Shown in pieces: positions 39,001 through 45,725 of a stretch of DNA of 64,000 nt. This stretch comes from Dromaius novaehollandiae (taxonomy: Eukaryota > Chordata > Aves > Casuariiformes > Dromaiidae): positions 139,045,017 to 139,109,016 of the forward strand of contig NC_088099.1 in the NCBI RefSeq assembly GCF_036370855.1, written 5' to 3'. The notes beneath the pieces are model-generated. The model saw only the letters and a list, made by a program, of their open reading frames with translations. It made no database searches and was not told where the DNA came from. The first letter of the stretch is position 1. Each line of letters opens with the position of its first letter. The position numbers and the translations under genes are program-made.

Positions 39001-40516
39001 GGCTCTTTTTCCCCACTGAAAACGCCAATGGAGAAACCAGGCAGACTTTTTTTAGAAACCCCCCACGTGGCCTGACCCAGCGCGTCTCACCAGCGACTTT
39101 CCTTCCGACAGTGCAAAGTGATAATCTGCCAGATGAGCAGCACCAGGCCCGAACTTTTCCACTGGATCCTCTTTCCGTTGGCTCTCGTGGTCTACGCGGA
39201 CATCTCCGGGCTCCTGGGCTGGACAGAAGAAATAGTGCTTGGTGTCTTTGCCGTGTCCGCCACGGTCGCCCACGTGCACTACGGCGTTTGTGTGGTGAGC
39301 GGACGCCTGCGATGGGGCAGAGGAGGAGTTGTGCGGGCTGGGGGGGCAATGGGCTGAGGAGGCTGCACCGCTTCGGTGCTGGCCAGTTGGGGCGGTGGGC
39401 AGGAATCTGAATGCGAATTGCGCTTTTTTTTTTCCTATTATTTGGTTGATTTAGTCTAAAGTAGAAGAAGGCAGTAGGCGCTGCCTTTTTGCACATACAG
39501 CAATGTCTGTGACATGAGCCTTTCCAATGAATTAACTGGTAGCAGTTTAAAACCTAGCGCGACCACAGCACTTATTGACTGCTTTTATGGAGCAGCCTGT
39601 CTGTGTGGCACTAAAATTCCCCCAGCCCCTCTCCTTTTTTTTTTCTTCAGGTTACCTGAGTGGAAAATAGGAAGGTAAAGTGCAAAGTAAAAAGGCATCA
39701 AATTCATAAAGTGAGGTGGTTAACTTGGTTTTGAATCTGCAAGCAAAATAGCTGTCCAGACAGCTAATCTTTTCTTGGCTGTCTGTTAGCATCTCTCTCG
39801 AGCTGGAGACATGAATGGTTTTCCAGTTCACGCAGCCTTAGCAGCACATTCTTGTGTCTGCTAGATATCAGTTTTGTCATTTATTGTCATCTGAATTACT
39901 CCTCAAATTCATTTTTCCTCAGTTAATGCCCTTTCTTTCTAAAGAGCATTGTCAAATAATCCTCAGGGAAGTGTCTTAATGGCGGGTTGTTTTCAGATAA
40001 AGCATCTTGTATGGCAGAGATCTCATTTAACAGGGATTTGGGCATTTAAGATTTGCTGTTGGGCTGTGGGAATTTTTGTTCCCCGCATTTGAAAGAGGCC
40101 TTTTGTCTGCAGCCACTGGCATTGCAGCAGGTTTTGCAAGGGGCTCGATATATGGTGCTGTCAGTGGGGTCAGAAAGGAATTACCTTGGTCAAAACTCCC
40201 TAGCGAGGGACCGGGCCCAGCTCCGCTGCTCTTTTATGTCGCCCATGAATCTGGGCTGTAGTTATTGAACTTCCCATCAGCACGGTGCGAGAGGAGTGGA
40301 AAGATCACAACTCTCTTGCTTTAATATTTGTAGGACCTCGTATAAGCGAGGACGTTGACTGGGTCCTCTCTCCTCTGACCAGCAGAGTGGAGACTTGGAC
40401 TGCTGAAGCACGTACCAAACTGCTTGCTAACCTCTGCGATTTATCCTTAGGGGAGGCAGCTGAGCGAACACTTCAACATTTACATCTTTTCGTTGAAGAA
40501 ACGTGTCCAGGAATGA
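3031..40516 (+). CDS. SELENOI-like ethanolaminephosphotransferase (nine exons; first coding exon outside window)
   Basis: Coding exons are 3031-3099, 9160-9268, 11450-11524, 15301-15569, 22287-22395, 33127-33175, 35067-35247, 39112-39294 and 40451-40516; every junction is GT/AG and keeps phase. The 369 codons match the CDP-alcohol phosphotransferase family from [10 protein letters not shown] to the C terminus and fit SELENOI (EPT1) best, for example [25 protein letters not shown] and HVHYGV. By family, the enzyme transfers phosphoethanolamine from CDP-ethanolamine to diacylglycerol or alkyl-acylglycerol in ER/Golgi membranes. The signature DG-x2-AR-x8-G-x3-D-x3-D is complete in the fourth exon, and about ten hydrophobic segments are visible. 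With a recalled 19-residue first exon the chain is about 388 residues before the TGA, against 386 before selenocysteine in human SELENOI. Substitutions are too many for the usual highly conserved orthologue, so I infer a paralogue. Substrate is inferred, not shown. Confidence 0.88.
4416..4434. repeat. small perfect hairpin
   Basis: Arms CCCAGCTT and AAGCTGGG pair perfectly around a three-base loop CGA. It lies in an intron and has no associated gene; it is likely a chance or local inverted duplication. Confidence 0.6.
5402..5443. repeat. perfect 13-bp inverted repeat (stem-loop)
   Basis: The left arm TCTGGTGAAAATA (5402-5414) is exactly complementary to TATTTTCACCAGA (5431-5443). The 16-base loop has its own four-pair inner stem (GCAT/ATGC, 5416-5426). 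Such a long perfect arm is unusual in the surrounding intron. It could be a relic of a small inverted-repeat transposon or a structured intronic RNA; nothing here decides between them. Confidence 0.7.
6441..6470. repeat. poly-C tract with CA tail
   Basis: Twenty-one consecutive C residues are followed by ACACACACA. The minus strand is therefore a long G run, able in principle to form a G-quadruplex. It is intronic. Homopolymer length may also be an assembly artefact. Confidence 0.9.
9160..9268 (+). CDS. SELENOI-like exon with first membrane segment
   Basis: The acceptor is TTTTAACAG (ending 9159) and the donor GTAAAT begins at 9269. The 109 bases give 36 codons plus one base of the next, so the exon ends in phase 1. 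It encodes [16 protein letters not shown], then the hydrophobic run [13 protein letters not shown], ending DWDYTAS. SELENOI has the equivalent LAPNLITFSGF motif, which leads into its first transmembrane helix. The split glycine codon is completed in the next exon. Confidence 0.92.
9269..11449 (+). other. intron of the SELENOI-like gene (about 2.2 kb)
   Basis: AT-rich intron between two confident exons. Nothing other than short chance ORFs is recognised in it. Confidence 0.75.
11450..11524 (+). CDS. SELENOI-like short exon with second membrane segment
   Basis: The acceptor is TTATTTCAG (ending 11449) and the donor GTAAAG begins at 11525. The 75 bases complete a glycine codon and encode [16 protein letters not shown], then TTFCAYTL, leaving a single G. 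SELENOI has PDWVWIVVGILNFVAYTL at this place. The trailing G joins AC of the next exon to make the first aspartate of the DxxDG catalytic motif, so the splice falls inside the active-site signature. Confidence 0.9.
   Translation, partial: VPVLDLFQPGCGCLVLLPPFVLIL
11525..15300 (+). other. intron of the SELENOI-like gene (about 3.8 kb)
   Basis: AT-rich intron. A 17-bp imperfect tandem duplication (TGAGCCA[A/G]TCCTGTTCA) lies at 14558-14592. A long pyrimidine tract precedes the acceptor at 15299-15300. Small ORFs here show no family resemblance. Confidence 0.75.
14558..14592. repeat. 17-bp tandem duplication
   Basis: Two copies differing at one position (A/G), separated by one base. It is intronic and most simply a local slippage duplication. 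Confidence 0.8.
15301..15569 (+). CDS. SELENOI-like exon with the CDP-alcohol phosphotransferase catalytic motif
   Basis: The largest coding exon here (269 bases): acceptor CCCTTCTAG, donor GTAAGT from 15570. It begins by completing the first Asp of [10 protein letters not shown], and the full signature DG-KH-AR-x8-G-ELF-D-HGL-D is present. In this family the aspartates bind the divalent metal and CDP-alcohol, and the last Asp acts as base. SELENOI has Gln where this protein has His (DGKHAR against DGKQAR), a position that is variable in the motif. Downstream are hydrophobic stretches around [10 protein letters not shown] and [17 protein letters not shown], then [18 protein letters not shown], almost identical to SELENOI and a strong family marker. 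Confidence 0.96.
16284..16374. repeat. TAG trinucleotide microsatellite flanked by a duplicated 17-mer
   Basis: An imperfect TAG repeat (about 16316-16360, with TCG and CAG interruptions) is bounded by TAGCCTTATTGCACAAA (16284-16300) and TAGCCTCATTGCACAAA (16358-16374), which differ at one base. The flanking repeat suggests that the microsatellite grew inside a larger tandem duplication of about 74 bases. An open frame on the minus strand across it is only repeat-encoded threonine and has no gene support. Confidence 0.85.
16968..17070 (+). repeat. ancient MIR-like SINE relic
   Basis: Ordered blocks TGTTAGTGACCTTGG, then TTTCCCATCTGCGAAATAA, then GTAATAACA, then TTTGTGGTGAGGCTTAATTT match the MIR core/tail order (GTGACCTTGG, CCCATCTGTAAAAT, ATAATA, GTTGTGAGGATTAAAT). 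This is the best of the MIR-like relics in the window. Confidence 0.6.
17491..17545 (+). repeat. possible MIR-like SINE fragment
   Basis: Contains CTGTGTGTCAGTTTTCTC followed by ATCTGTAAAGGG, close to the MIR block CTGTGCCTCAGTTTCCTC-ATCTGTAAAATGGG. Only this short block is recognisable. Confidence 0.45.
18180..18620. promoter_or_regulatory. intronic GC-rich island with MARE/AP-1-like sites (candidate enhancer or internal promoter)
   Basis: In an otherwise AT-rich intron this roughly 440-base patch is rich in GC and CpG. It contains TGCTGAGTCAGC (18242-18253), which matches 12 of 13 bases of the classical MARE consensus and includes a perfect AP-1 core TGAGTCA. A second AP-1-like cluster, GACTCAGTGACTCGTCA, spans 18394-18410. 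Overlapping ORFs on both strands are by-products of base composition. Regulatory activity is inferred only. Confidence 0.4.
19590..19690 (+). repeat. possible ancient SINE/LINE tail relic
   Basis: TTGTATAGCATGCTTCAGCC, then a GGAAGAGAT block, then TTTTATAGATGGAGAACGGTG resembles the widely dispersed amniote repeat tail with ATAGC-CTTTCA and TTTTACAGATGGGGAAACTG. Divergence is high and the assignment is tentative. Confidence 0.3.
22287..22395 (+). CDS. SELENOI-like exon with paired membrane segments
   Basis: The acceptor is TTTTTCTGTAG (ending 22286) and the donor GTAAGT begins at 22396. The 109 bases give 36 codons plus a G. It encodes [17 protein letters not shown], then HKPFLFGYY, then the hydrophobic [10 protein letters not shown]. 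It corresponds to the SELENOI segment from TISFVYIVTAVVGVEAW to PFLFNFLYRDLFTAMIIG, where spacing of VGVE-W and PFLF is the same. The exon is in phase with its neighbours. Confidence 0.9.
23908..23935. repeat. perfect 10-bp hairpin
   Basis: ATGACTTCCC (23908-23917) and GGGAAGTCAT (23926-23935) are exact reverse complements around an eight-base loop. The stem is too short for a typical microRNA precursor. Its function is unknown. Confidence 0.65.
30126..30141. repeat. AT dinucleotide run
   Basis: A short alternating TA stretch following a T run in the intron. Confidence 0.8.
30400..30490 (+). repeat. possible MIR-like fragment
   Basis: CATCTGTGCTTTAGTGTTTC, then TGCTTTTAAAACAGG, then CCTGCTTTCTTACAGTTGTG is reminiscent of the MIR tail (CTGTGCCTCAGTTTCC, TGTAAAATGGG, ACCTACCT-CAGGGTTGTG). 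It is strongly diverged and low in confidence. Confidence 0.3.
33127..33175 (+). CDS. SELENOI-like 49-base small exon
   Basis: The acceptor is TTTTTTTCTTCCAG (ending 33126) and the donor GTAAGT begins at 33176. It completes a Gly codon and encodes [15 protein letters not shown] plus two bases of an Arg. The SELENOI counterpart is roughly CVTLPMSLLNFFRSY. Sequence similarity is weak, but the length, the phase match on both sides and the strong splice signals support it as real. Confidence 0.82.
33249..33284. repeat. exact 18-bp tandem duplication
   Basis: The unit GAAATAAATGTAATGTTT occurs twice in a row and a further GAAATA begins a third copy. It is a perfect and therefore probably young local duplication. 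Confidence 0.9.
33905..33970 (+). repeat. possible ancient repeat tail
   Basis: The stretch ATAGCATTTATACCGCCCC-TTTCACATTG, followed by TAGTTTATAAA, resembles the amniote repeat segment with GCGCCTTTCAT and CTTTACAAA. It is tentative, by eye. Confidence 0.25.
35067..35247 (+). CDS. SELENOI-like exon with two membrane segments
   Basis: The acceptor is TTATTTACAG (ending 35066) and the donor GTAAGT begins at 35248. The 181 bases complete an Arg and encode 60 residues: [19 protein letters not shown], then the hydrophobic [15 protein letters not shown], then [13 protein letters not shown], then [19 protein letters not shown] matches with the pattern N-x-VYEAMVPLFSPCLLFIL, the SPSDILELHPRVF loop and MVGTAFAN. 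The exon ends in phase 0. Confidence 0.93.
35248..39111 (+). other. intron of the SELENOI-like gene (about 3.9 kb)
   Basis: Mostly AT-rich, but 37130-37560 is distinctly GC-rich and opens overlapping ORFs on both strands that I regard as compositional. GC rises again from about 39060 into the following exon. Confidence 0.7.
37130..37560. other. GC-rich intronic patch
   Basis: A GC-rich stretch with several CpGs and repeated CGCCCCCG-type words near 37493-37520. Open frames of around 100-119 codons exist on both strands at once, which points to base composition and not coding. It could be a small regulatory or CpG island; no specific element was recognised. Confidence 0.4.
39112..39294 (+). 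CDS. SELENOI-like exon with CQMSSTR and HVHYGV motifs
   Basis: The acceptor is TTCCTTCCGACAG (ending 39111) and the donor GTGAGC begins at 39295. It carries 61 codons in phase 0 at both ends. It encodes [18 protein letters not shown], a hydrophobic [14 protein letters not shown], then [18 protein letters not shown] and [18 protein letters not shown] has CQLIVCQMSSTR and LAHIHYGVRVV at the same places. The exon and its surroundings are visibly richer in GC than the other exons, with many codons ending in G or C. Reading on past the donor gives only a short intron-encoded tail ending near 39357. Confidence 0.95.
39295..40450 (+). other. last coding intron of the SELENOI-like gene
   Basis: About 1.16 kb. 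It starts GC-rich and becomes AT-rich. The acceptor TTATCCTTAG ends at 40450. An ORF at 40285-40542 overlaps the final exon in another frame and is a shadow. Confidence 0.75.
40451..40516 (+). CDS. SELENOI-like last coding exon, ending at a TGA in the selenocysteine position
   Basis: After the acceptor the exon reads [21 protein letters not shown], then TGA (40514-40516). SELENOI ends [20 protein letters not shown], then Sec. From QLS to the TGA the two are the same length with no gap, so the TGA is positionally equivalent to the SELENOI selenocysteine codon. The join with the preceding exon (GVCV plus GRQLS, against GVRV plus VKQLS) is also exact. In SELENOI about ten residues follow Sec; here only TLAL follows before another TGA. 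I end the CDS at the first TGA because no SECIS was found, but readthrough to 40531 is possible. Confidence 0.88.
   Translation, partial: GRQLSEHFNIYIFSLKKRVQE
40514..40516 (+). other. TGA at the SELENOI selenocysteine position (Sec or stop)
   Basis: In-frame TGA in the context GAA-TGA-ACA. It aligns with the Sec codon of SELENOI by position. The sequence alone cannot say whether it is decoded as selenocysteine; that needs a SECIS in the 3' UTR, which I did not recognise by eye. Confidence 0.6.
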
Positions 40517-41422
40517 ACACTTGCACTGTGATCAGATTGTAACACTTAACATGGAGATTCACAGCTCTTTTCCTGTGATAAATAGTGGAATTAATCTAAT
40601 TAAAATAACCAAAGAACAGAACGGGCCAGATATTCAAGCCACTGCAACAAAGAGCGAAGCAGGAAGATGCTCCATCTCAGAGAAGATTCCTGTCCAGCAG
40701 TGACGTGTTCACAGAGTGGTTCAGTTGCTAATATTATTTATTCTCTTCACTAATGCCATGTAATACCTGCTCCGAAGCTTTTGTCTTCCTCCTTGCCACT
40801 GTCTCTGAAGTCCTGGATCAGTCCAGCCTGGGTTACATGGGATCTTTCATGTTTTATAACCAGTACTGGTTTTGTCCAGTCTCTTCGCCAGTGGGACCTC
40901 TGACAACGCACGGTCTCTGTATGTCCTTCCCCTTCACACCTCTGTGCCGGCTCCGGTTTCTGTATTTATTGCCTCACATCTCGTTTCTTCCATACAGCCT
41001 CCGGAGGGGCTTTTCTGCACCTCAAATGAATGCATGAAGAAAAGTGAACCAGATCAGAAATCCATGGGCACAGCAAAGTGTTTTCCAGACCTGCAGTCCC
41101 CCTGGCCCGTATGTAGCTGAGTGTGAGCTGACCCAAACCTGTCCGAGCAGGCTGCAGGCAGCAGGCAGTTGCCTTTATAGTTATTTTCTATGCAGTAACA
41201 GCACAGTGTTGATATTTAAGTACCAACAAACCTTTGAAGATTCTCACATTTGCTGTAGAACTAGTGGCTGACTGACAAGCCAGCACACAGCTTTCTAAAC
41301 CAAGAAGCAAGGGGTGGGAGATGGGCTGGATATGTACGTCTCATCTACCAGTGCAAAATGCTAAGCAAAGAATTATTGCTTGCATTCTTGAATCAAATTC
41401 TTGTGATTTTAGATCATGACTA

Positions 41423-41428
41423 AATAAA
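41423..41428 (+). promoter_or_regulatory. candidate proximal poly(A) signal
   Basis: AATAAA about 0.9 kb after the TGA, inside a small AT hairpin context. It is a possible alternative polyadenylation site. Confidence 0.4.
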
Positions 41429-41728
41429 ATTGAGATGAGTTTTTAACACTAGAAGTTTATATGCAGATGTAAACTGCTGCCTTTGTATATAATGTACGTA
41501 GGTTTTCTGTGTGCCTTGGAGGAAGGACTAGGACTTTGAGTTTCGACTCTTTTCATATGCTGCCCTAGCCAAAGGGACTCTGTGGCCTTGAAGCACTAAT
41601 GAAACAATCTGTCCGCTTCCCCCCGGAAAACATTATGCTGTATATCTTGCACAGAGGATTGTAATTGACTGACTGGCGTTTTTATTATATAGTTAAGTAG
41701 CTCACTTGCCAGAAGCAGGGCAGAAGCA

Positions 41729-41760
41729 CAGTTGTTTAGCCACTCAGTTGTTTAGCCACT
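41729..41760. repeat. exact 16-bp tandem duplication
   Basis: CAGTTGTTTAGCCACT occurs twice without a gap in the predicted 3' UTR. Confidence 0.9.
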
Positions 41761-42662
41761 AAGCCTTAAGTTCACCTTTTTTAATTCTGAAACTATTTAT
41801 CTGGCTTTAACCCTTGCCTGTGCCTATTTTCACCCGGTTAACATATTCTTACATCAGTACTGCTTATTAGTATTTTCAGATGAGCACCAACTAGTTACAT
41901 CTCCCACATGCATATTATGTGAACTGCTTCAATTTCAGCTTGTGTGGCCAGTTACAGTAGCTGACCTGACAGGTTTTTCAAACCTACCAAAAAGTTAGTA
42001 GAGTAGGTTTCCTCTGGCAGCTAATTTAACATATATGGTAGGAGACAAGTCTGCATATCAGGTGATAGGAGGAATAAGAGTTTCATATAGGCACTGTGGA
42101 GAACAGACAAGGCACTGTTTACTCCAAAGGCCTGCTGAAGAGGGGAAGGTATCACTGTTCACAGATGGGGAGTGGGACCGGGCATAGGCTGGGTAGTCTC
42201 TCCCTTGCTGTGGACACACACCCCAGCTTGTGCAGGATATGGTAACAATGCCTTTGTCACCACCTCCGCTATTATCTGCTACCAACCCCTTGCGGCCTAA
42301 ACTAATGTCAAGAGCCTGACCCACACCAAAGCTGCCTCATAGATCAAGTGAAAAGGGGAATTAATATCTACAACTACTTGCAGATCAGGCATGAGAACCC
42401 ATGATGGGGGGGCCTCCACTATTTAGTTCTCTAAATCTGAAGGGTGGAAACCTTTGTCACAAGTTTTCATTAATTTCTTTTCCCTTCCTTTTTGAAAACC
42501 CAGTCAGCTGGTTGAGCCCAGAGGAGTGTGTCAGAGTGACATAGGTTCTGGCTACTGATAAGGATGCCAAGAAACCTAATCACAATAGACATGCGCCTTA
42601 GAAGCATATAAAATGTGATAGTAACAACAGCTCTTTGGAGCTCCCTCTCAGCTGGTCTGGGA

Positions 42663-42675
42663 CCCCCCCCCCCCC
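42663..42675. repeat. poly-C run
   Basis: Thirteen consecutive C residues in the predicted 3' UTR. Confidence 0.9.
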
Positions 42676-43510
42676 TTATTGCGTCCTGCACACTTGAGAC
42701 CCTCGCCCGACATGGAACAGGTCGTATTACCCCTGCTTGCTCTGTATGTAGTGTAGTGTGTTATTTTTACCCTGTTAAATACGGAACTTGCTATATTGTT
42801 TAAACTCTCTTGCTTAAGGATACTGGTGTACTTAATATCTGAAACCTGATAACCGCCTGGCTGTTTGGTCAGTGAAGCGTTAACAGAAAAAAATACAAGT
42901 CACCCCGCTGGCCACGAGCAGTGTTCGTGACAGGCATGCACTCAGCAATCTCACTGTTGGATGAAGTTCAATATTGAGATGCCAGATATACTGGAACAAA
43001 AGTCTCACCTATTTCAGCCATTTATTTTTAACCCATTCATCAAAGCACCTGGAGGAAGCCCTGAGGAGAAAAGAATTGGAATGCAATAAACAAAAATGCC
43101 TCTGGATGAAAAGCAGTTGTATGGAAGAACTCCTTGGGAAGGCTTTCCCTCTACTGTCCATTTATTTATAAAACGGTTGGAAATCAGGGACACAGAGGCG
43201 GCCCAATTTGATGCACTGTGATGGAATACTTTGCAAATACTTCATCAAATGAAATTATAAAACTCAAACAGCCACTGGCTATCTGCACATACTATACTTA
43301 TACTTAGAAAGGTTATCAATTTTAAAAGAAATTAAGCTCTGATCAGCTTTTTCATATTCTGCATAGTCATGGCAGATAACTTTTTTTTCCTTTTTTAAAA
43401 CTACTTGTCACTACAAGTTGTATAAAGACAAGTATAACCATAGATGATGTCATGCAGTGTATATATTGAATTGTTTGCCATTGTAGAGGATAACTGGCTT
43501 AACAAAAGGA

Positions 43511-43516
43511 AATAAA
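43511..43516 (+). promoter_or_regulatory. candidate distal poly(A) signal of the SELENOI-like gene
   Basis: AATAAA followed within about 15-40 bases by a GT-rich stretch (GGTCATAGGGTGGTATGGTC), the usual layout of a cleavage and polyadenylation site. It is my preferred transcript end. Confidence 0.5.
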
Positions 43517-43530
43517 GATGCTTTGGTCAT

Positions 43531-44440
43531 AGGGTGGTATGGTCTCAGATTTATTTTATCATGTCAGATAATGGCACGAAGGTGACTAGAGTTCCGTCTT
43601 TAACCTTTAACCCTTCTTTAAGCTGCCTTTTTCTTCTTGGTCAGCTCACATATGGCAAAAAGTTTTCAACATTCTGAACTGAAAAAAAATTTCTTCTTTT
43701 TTTAAGCTGTAACGAAGCTACGTTCGCTCTCCCAGGGTGGTGTGCCCAGGCTGGGAAGGGAGCCTGGCGCGCTGCTCCGGATGCGCAGCGGCAGCAGGGG
43801 GCCAGGGCCGGCCGCGGGATGCAGGGAGCTTCGGCGCGCAGGCTGCCCCCTCCCGCAGCTCTCATCCCTGGCGATGCAGCAGCAGCGATTTCAGCAACCT
43901 CTCTCGCTCCACAAGGAAGCGGAGCCGTGGGTTTTGCAACACATTTTTCCACTTTGCTCCACACAAAGGGGTATTGCAATCTAAAATGTAGATGGTTTTT
44001 AGGCTCTGCACTGAAGATTCATCCCTGAATACTTGGTCACTGCAGGGAAAGTCCTCTGGGAAGTGCAGTGTTTCTGCTATAGCGTTCTCTTCACCTCGTG
44101 GCTCTTCCCCACTTTTGTGGCTCTTCACCACTTCTGCTTTTGCTGTATCTAAACTGAGTGATACTAAATGAGATTTAGTACTCTGAAATTGAAAGTGTTT
44201 GCTGAAAGTTTTCAGTCATTTTAGTTTTTGTTTTTATATTTTCTTTTTTTTTTGATTTGTGAAAGGAGACACAGTTGCTGGGTTCTTGCAGAAAGGAACA
44301 TACCTACACACACACAGAGAGAATAAGTGAGCCTTTCTCTTCCTGCTCCCATACACAATCAATAATGAAGCAACTATATATATTTAAAACAGGAAAGTAT
44401 TATTTTGGAAGGTTTTGAATAGTCTCTAGAGCTAGACAGA
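43531..44440. other. spacer between two converging genes, with a GC-rich patch
   Basis: No gene recognised. About 43730-43890 is GC- and CpG-rich (it contains GGCCGCGGGATG and GGCGCGC-type words) and opens ORFs on both strands that look compositional. A 19-bp imperfect duplication of GTGGCTCTTC-C-CCACTT type lies near 44098-44136. The exact gene ends are uncertain, so part of this may be UTR. Confidence 0.5.
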
Positions 44441-44454
44441 TTTTCACTTTTTTT

Positions 44455-44460
44455 TTTATT
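44455..44460 (-). promoter_or_regulatory. candidate distal poly(A) signal of MAPRE2
   Basis: AATAAA on the minus strand about 2.9 kb after the stop codon, the most distal good copy before the spacer. A downstream GT-rich element is not obvious, so nearer copies (45274 or 45676) remain possible. Confidence 0.3.
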
Positions 44461-45693
44461 AAATATGTAAAAAGATAAACGCAAGTCAAGTTATTCACAT
44501 ATTCAGACAAAAATCTACTCTACCATGCGACAATTTGTGGATAACGTAAAATGACCGATACATCTGAATAAGACTTTTTGTATCTATTATGTCATTACTT
44601 ATCTATTTATAATTAACAATACATATGTTTACATTCCTTTCAGTTTACATTTAATATATAACCAAAGCTTTATGGTGTGCTATTTAGTAAAGGTAATTAC
44701 AAATGCATATTAAAACCATAACGGAATAATGGGTTACTCACAGGGGGAAGGGGGGCGAAGGACAACTCTTTCCCCTCTCAGAGCATCGCTCTCCCCTCAG
44801 CACAGCCAAATTTCTAGTGCCCAAGAGGTAATTTACTGCCCCAGCTCCCTACCTCAGTCACTTCCTCCTTGATACAAGCAGTGAGAGTGCTATGGCCCTC
44901 AGACCAAAAATAGGGGGGGGGAAAAAAAGGAATTTTCAGGAAACAAAGTTCAGCTTTTGTGTGTGTGCTCTGAAGAGAGAAAAGGACAGCGGCGCAACGG
45001 CCTGGCTCTGTTCCCTCAGAACTGGACAAGCCAACCCTTTGCACCTTTAGAAAAACATTTTTTCTTAAAGAGCTCGCCCTGCACGCCCCTGCTCAAGTAC
45101 TAGCAGAAGGATGAACGCAGTAATCACAGACCGCTGCTGATGAAATCGAGTTTACAGCCTGATCCCAAACTCCTTGCGCCATCGGAAATCCCAAACATGT
45201 TAAAGGACATTCTGGAGACTGGAAAAAAATTAGTAACTGCTCTTCAGTTCAACAGTATTATGAAGAACTACTGTTTATTACAATGACAATTGTAATAAAT
45301 ACATATGCTCTAATAAACACAAATACAATGAAAATGACAATTCCCCCATTTGTGGTGATTCTTGGAAATACTTTGGAAAACACACAATTTTTATAACTCA
45401 GATCTTATTTGTAACTAATCGAAATCAGAAACAAAAGTGCTGGCCTGCAGGTTGCAGCACTTTCACCAGGATCAGGCAGGAAGTGAGGTCAATGCTGGAG
45501 GCAGGGCCAGAAAACTCCCAACCCAGAGGGTCTAGAAACCCCTCTGCTGAGCAGAGGGCACAACCGAGAAGATGGAAATACCTGTTCTAATGTTTAACAG
45601 TATTTTATATTTTGTCTGTGGCGTAAAGCAACAGCAGTGATCTCATTTAGCGAAGAGCCACTTAGCTGCAAATTATTTATTAAAAACAGAAAA

Positions 45694-45725
45694 GTGTGTG
45701 CGCGTGTGCACGCACGCGTGTGTAT
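45694..45725. repeat. alternating purine-pyrimidine tract (GT/GC/CA), Z-DNA-prone
   Basis: Thirty-two bases alternate strictly purine-pyrimidine, mixing GT, GC and CA steps, with an internal palindrome (CGCGTG and CACGCG arms). CG/CA alternation of this length is the classical Z-DNA-forming type. Confidence 0.85.

Larger units (their letters stand above)
40517..43530 (+). other. 3' UTR of the SELENOI-like gene (end estimated)
   Basis: Follows the last coding exon and ends, by estimate, shortly after the AATAAA at 43511. Earlier AATAAA copies at 41423 and 43085 could give shorter transcripts. Visible features are a 16-bp exact tandem duplication (41729-41760) and a 13-C run (42663-42675). I scanned each TGA for the SECIS pattern (A/G-TGA, helix, unpaired AA, returning GA) and found none with an acceptable helix. 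The ORFs at 40753-41271 have no recognised homology. Confidence 0.55.

Noticed and set aside
39295..39357. C-terminal extension by reading through the donor after HVHYGVCV
   Set aside because: The donor GTGAGC joins perfectly to the exon at 40451, which continues the SELENOI alignment; the read-through tail has no similarity.
40285..40542. Plus-strand ORF of 85 codons over the last SELENOI-like exon
   Set aside because: It is another frame of the true exon, which is fixed by the splice acceptor at 40449-40450 and by similarity to the SELENOI tail.
41396..41435. SECIS-like shape (GTGA, short A/T stem, TTGA)
   Set aside because: The stem is only five or six A/T pairs and there is no proper apical AA; it overlaps a poly(A) signal.
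41599..41672. Possible SECIS with ATGA and pairing ACAATC/GATTGT
   Set aside because: The paired blocks are about 50 bases apart, no AA sits at the right distance after ATGA, and the helix is bulged.
43641..44131. Ala/Arg-rich ORFs on both strands between the two genes
   Set aside because: Compositional ORFs in a CpG-rich stretch; no splice, motif or family support.
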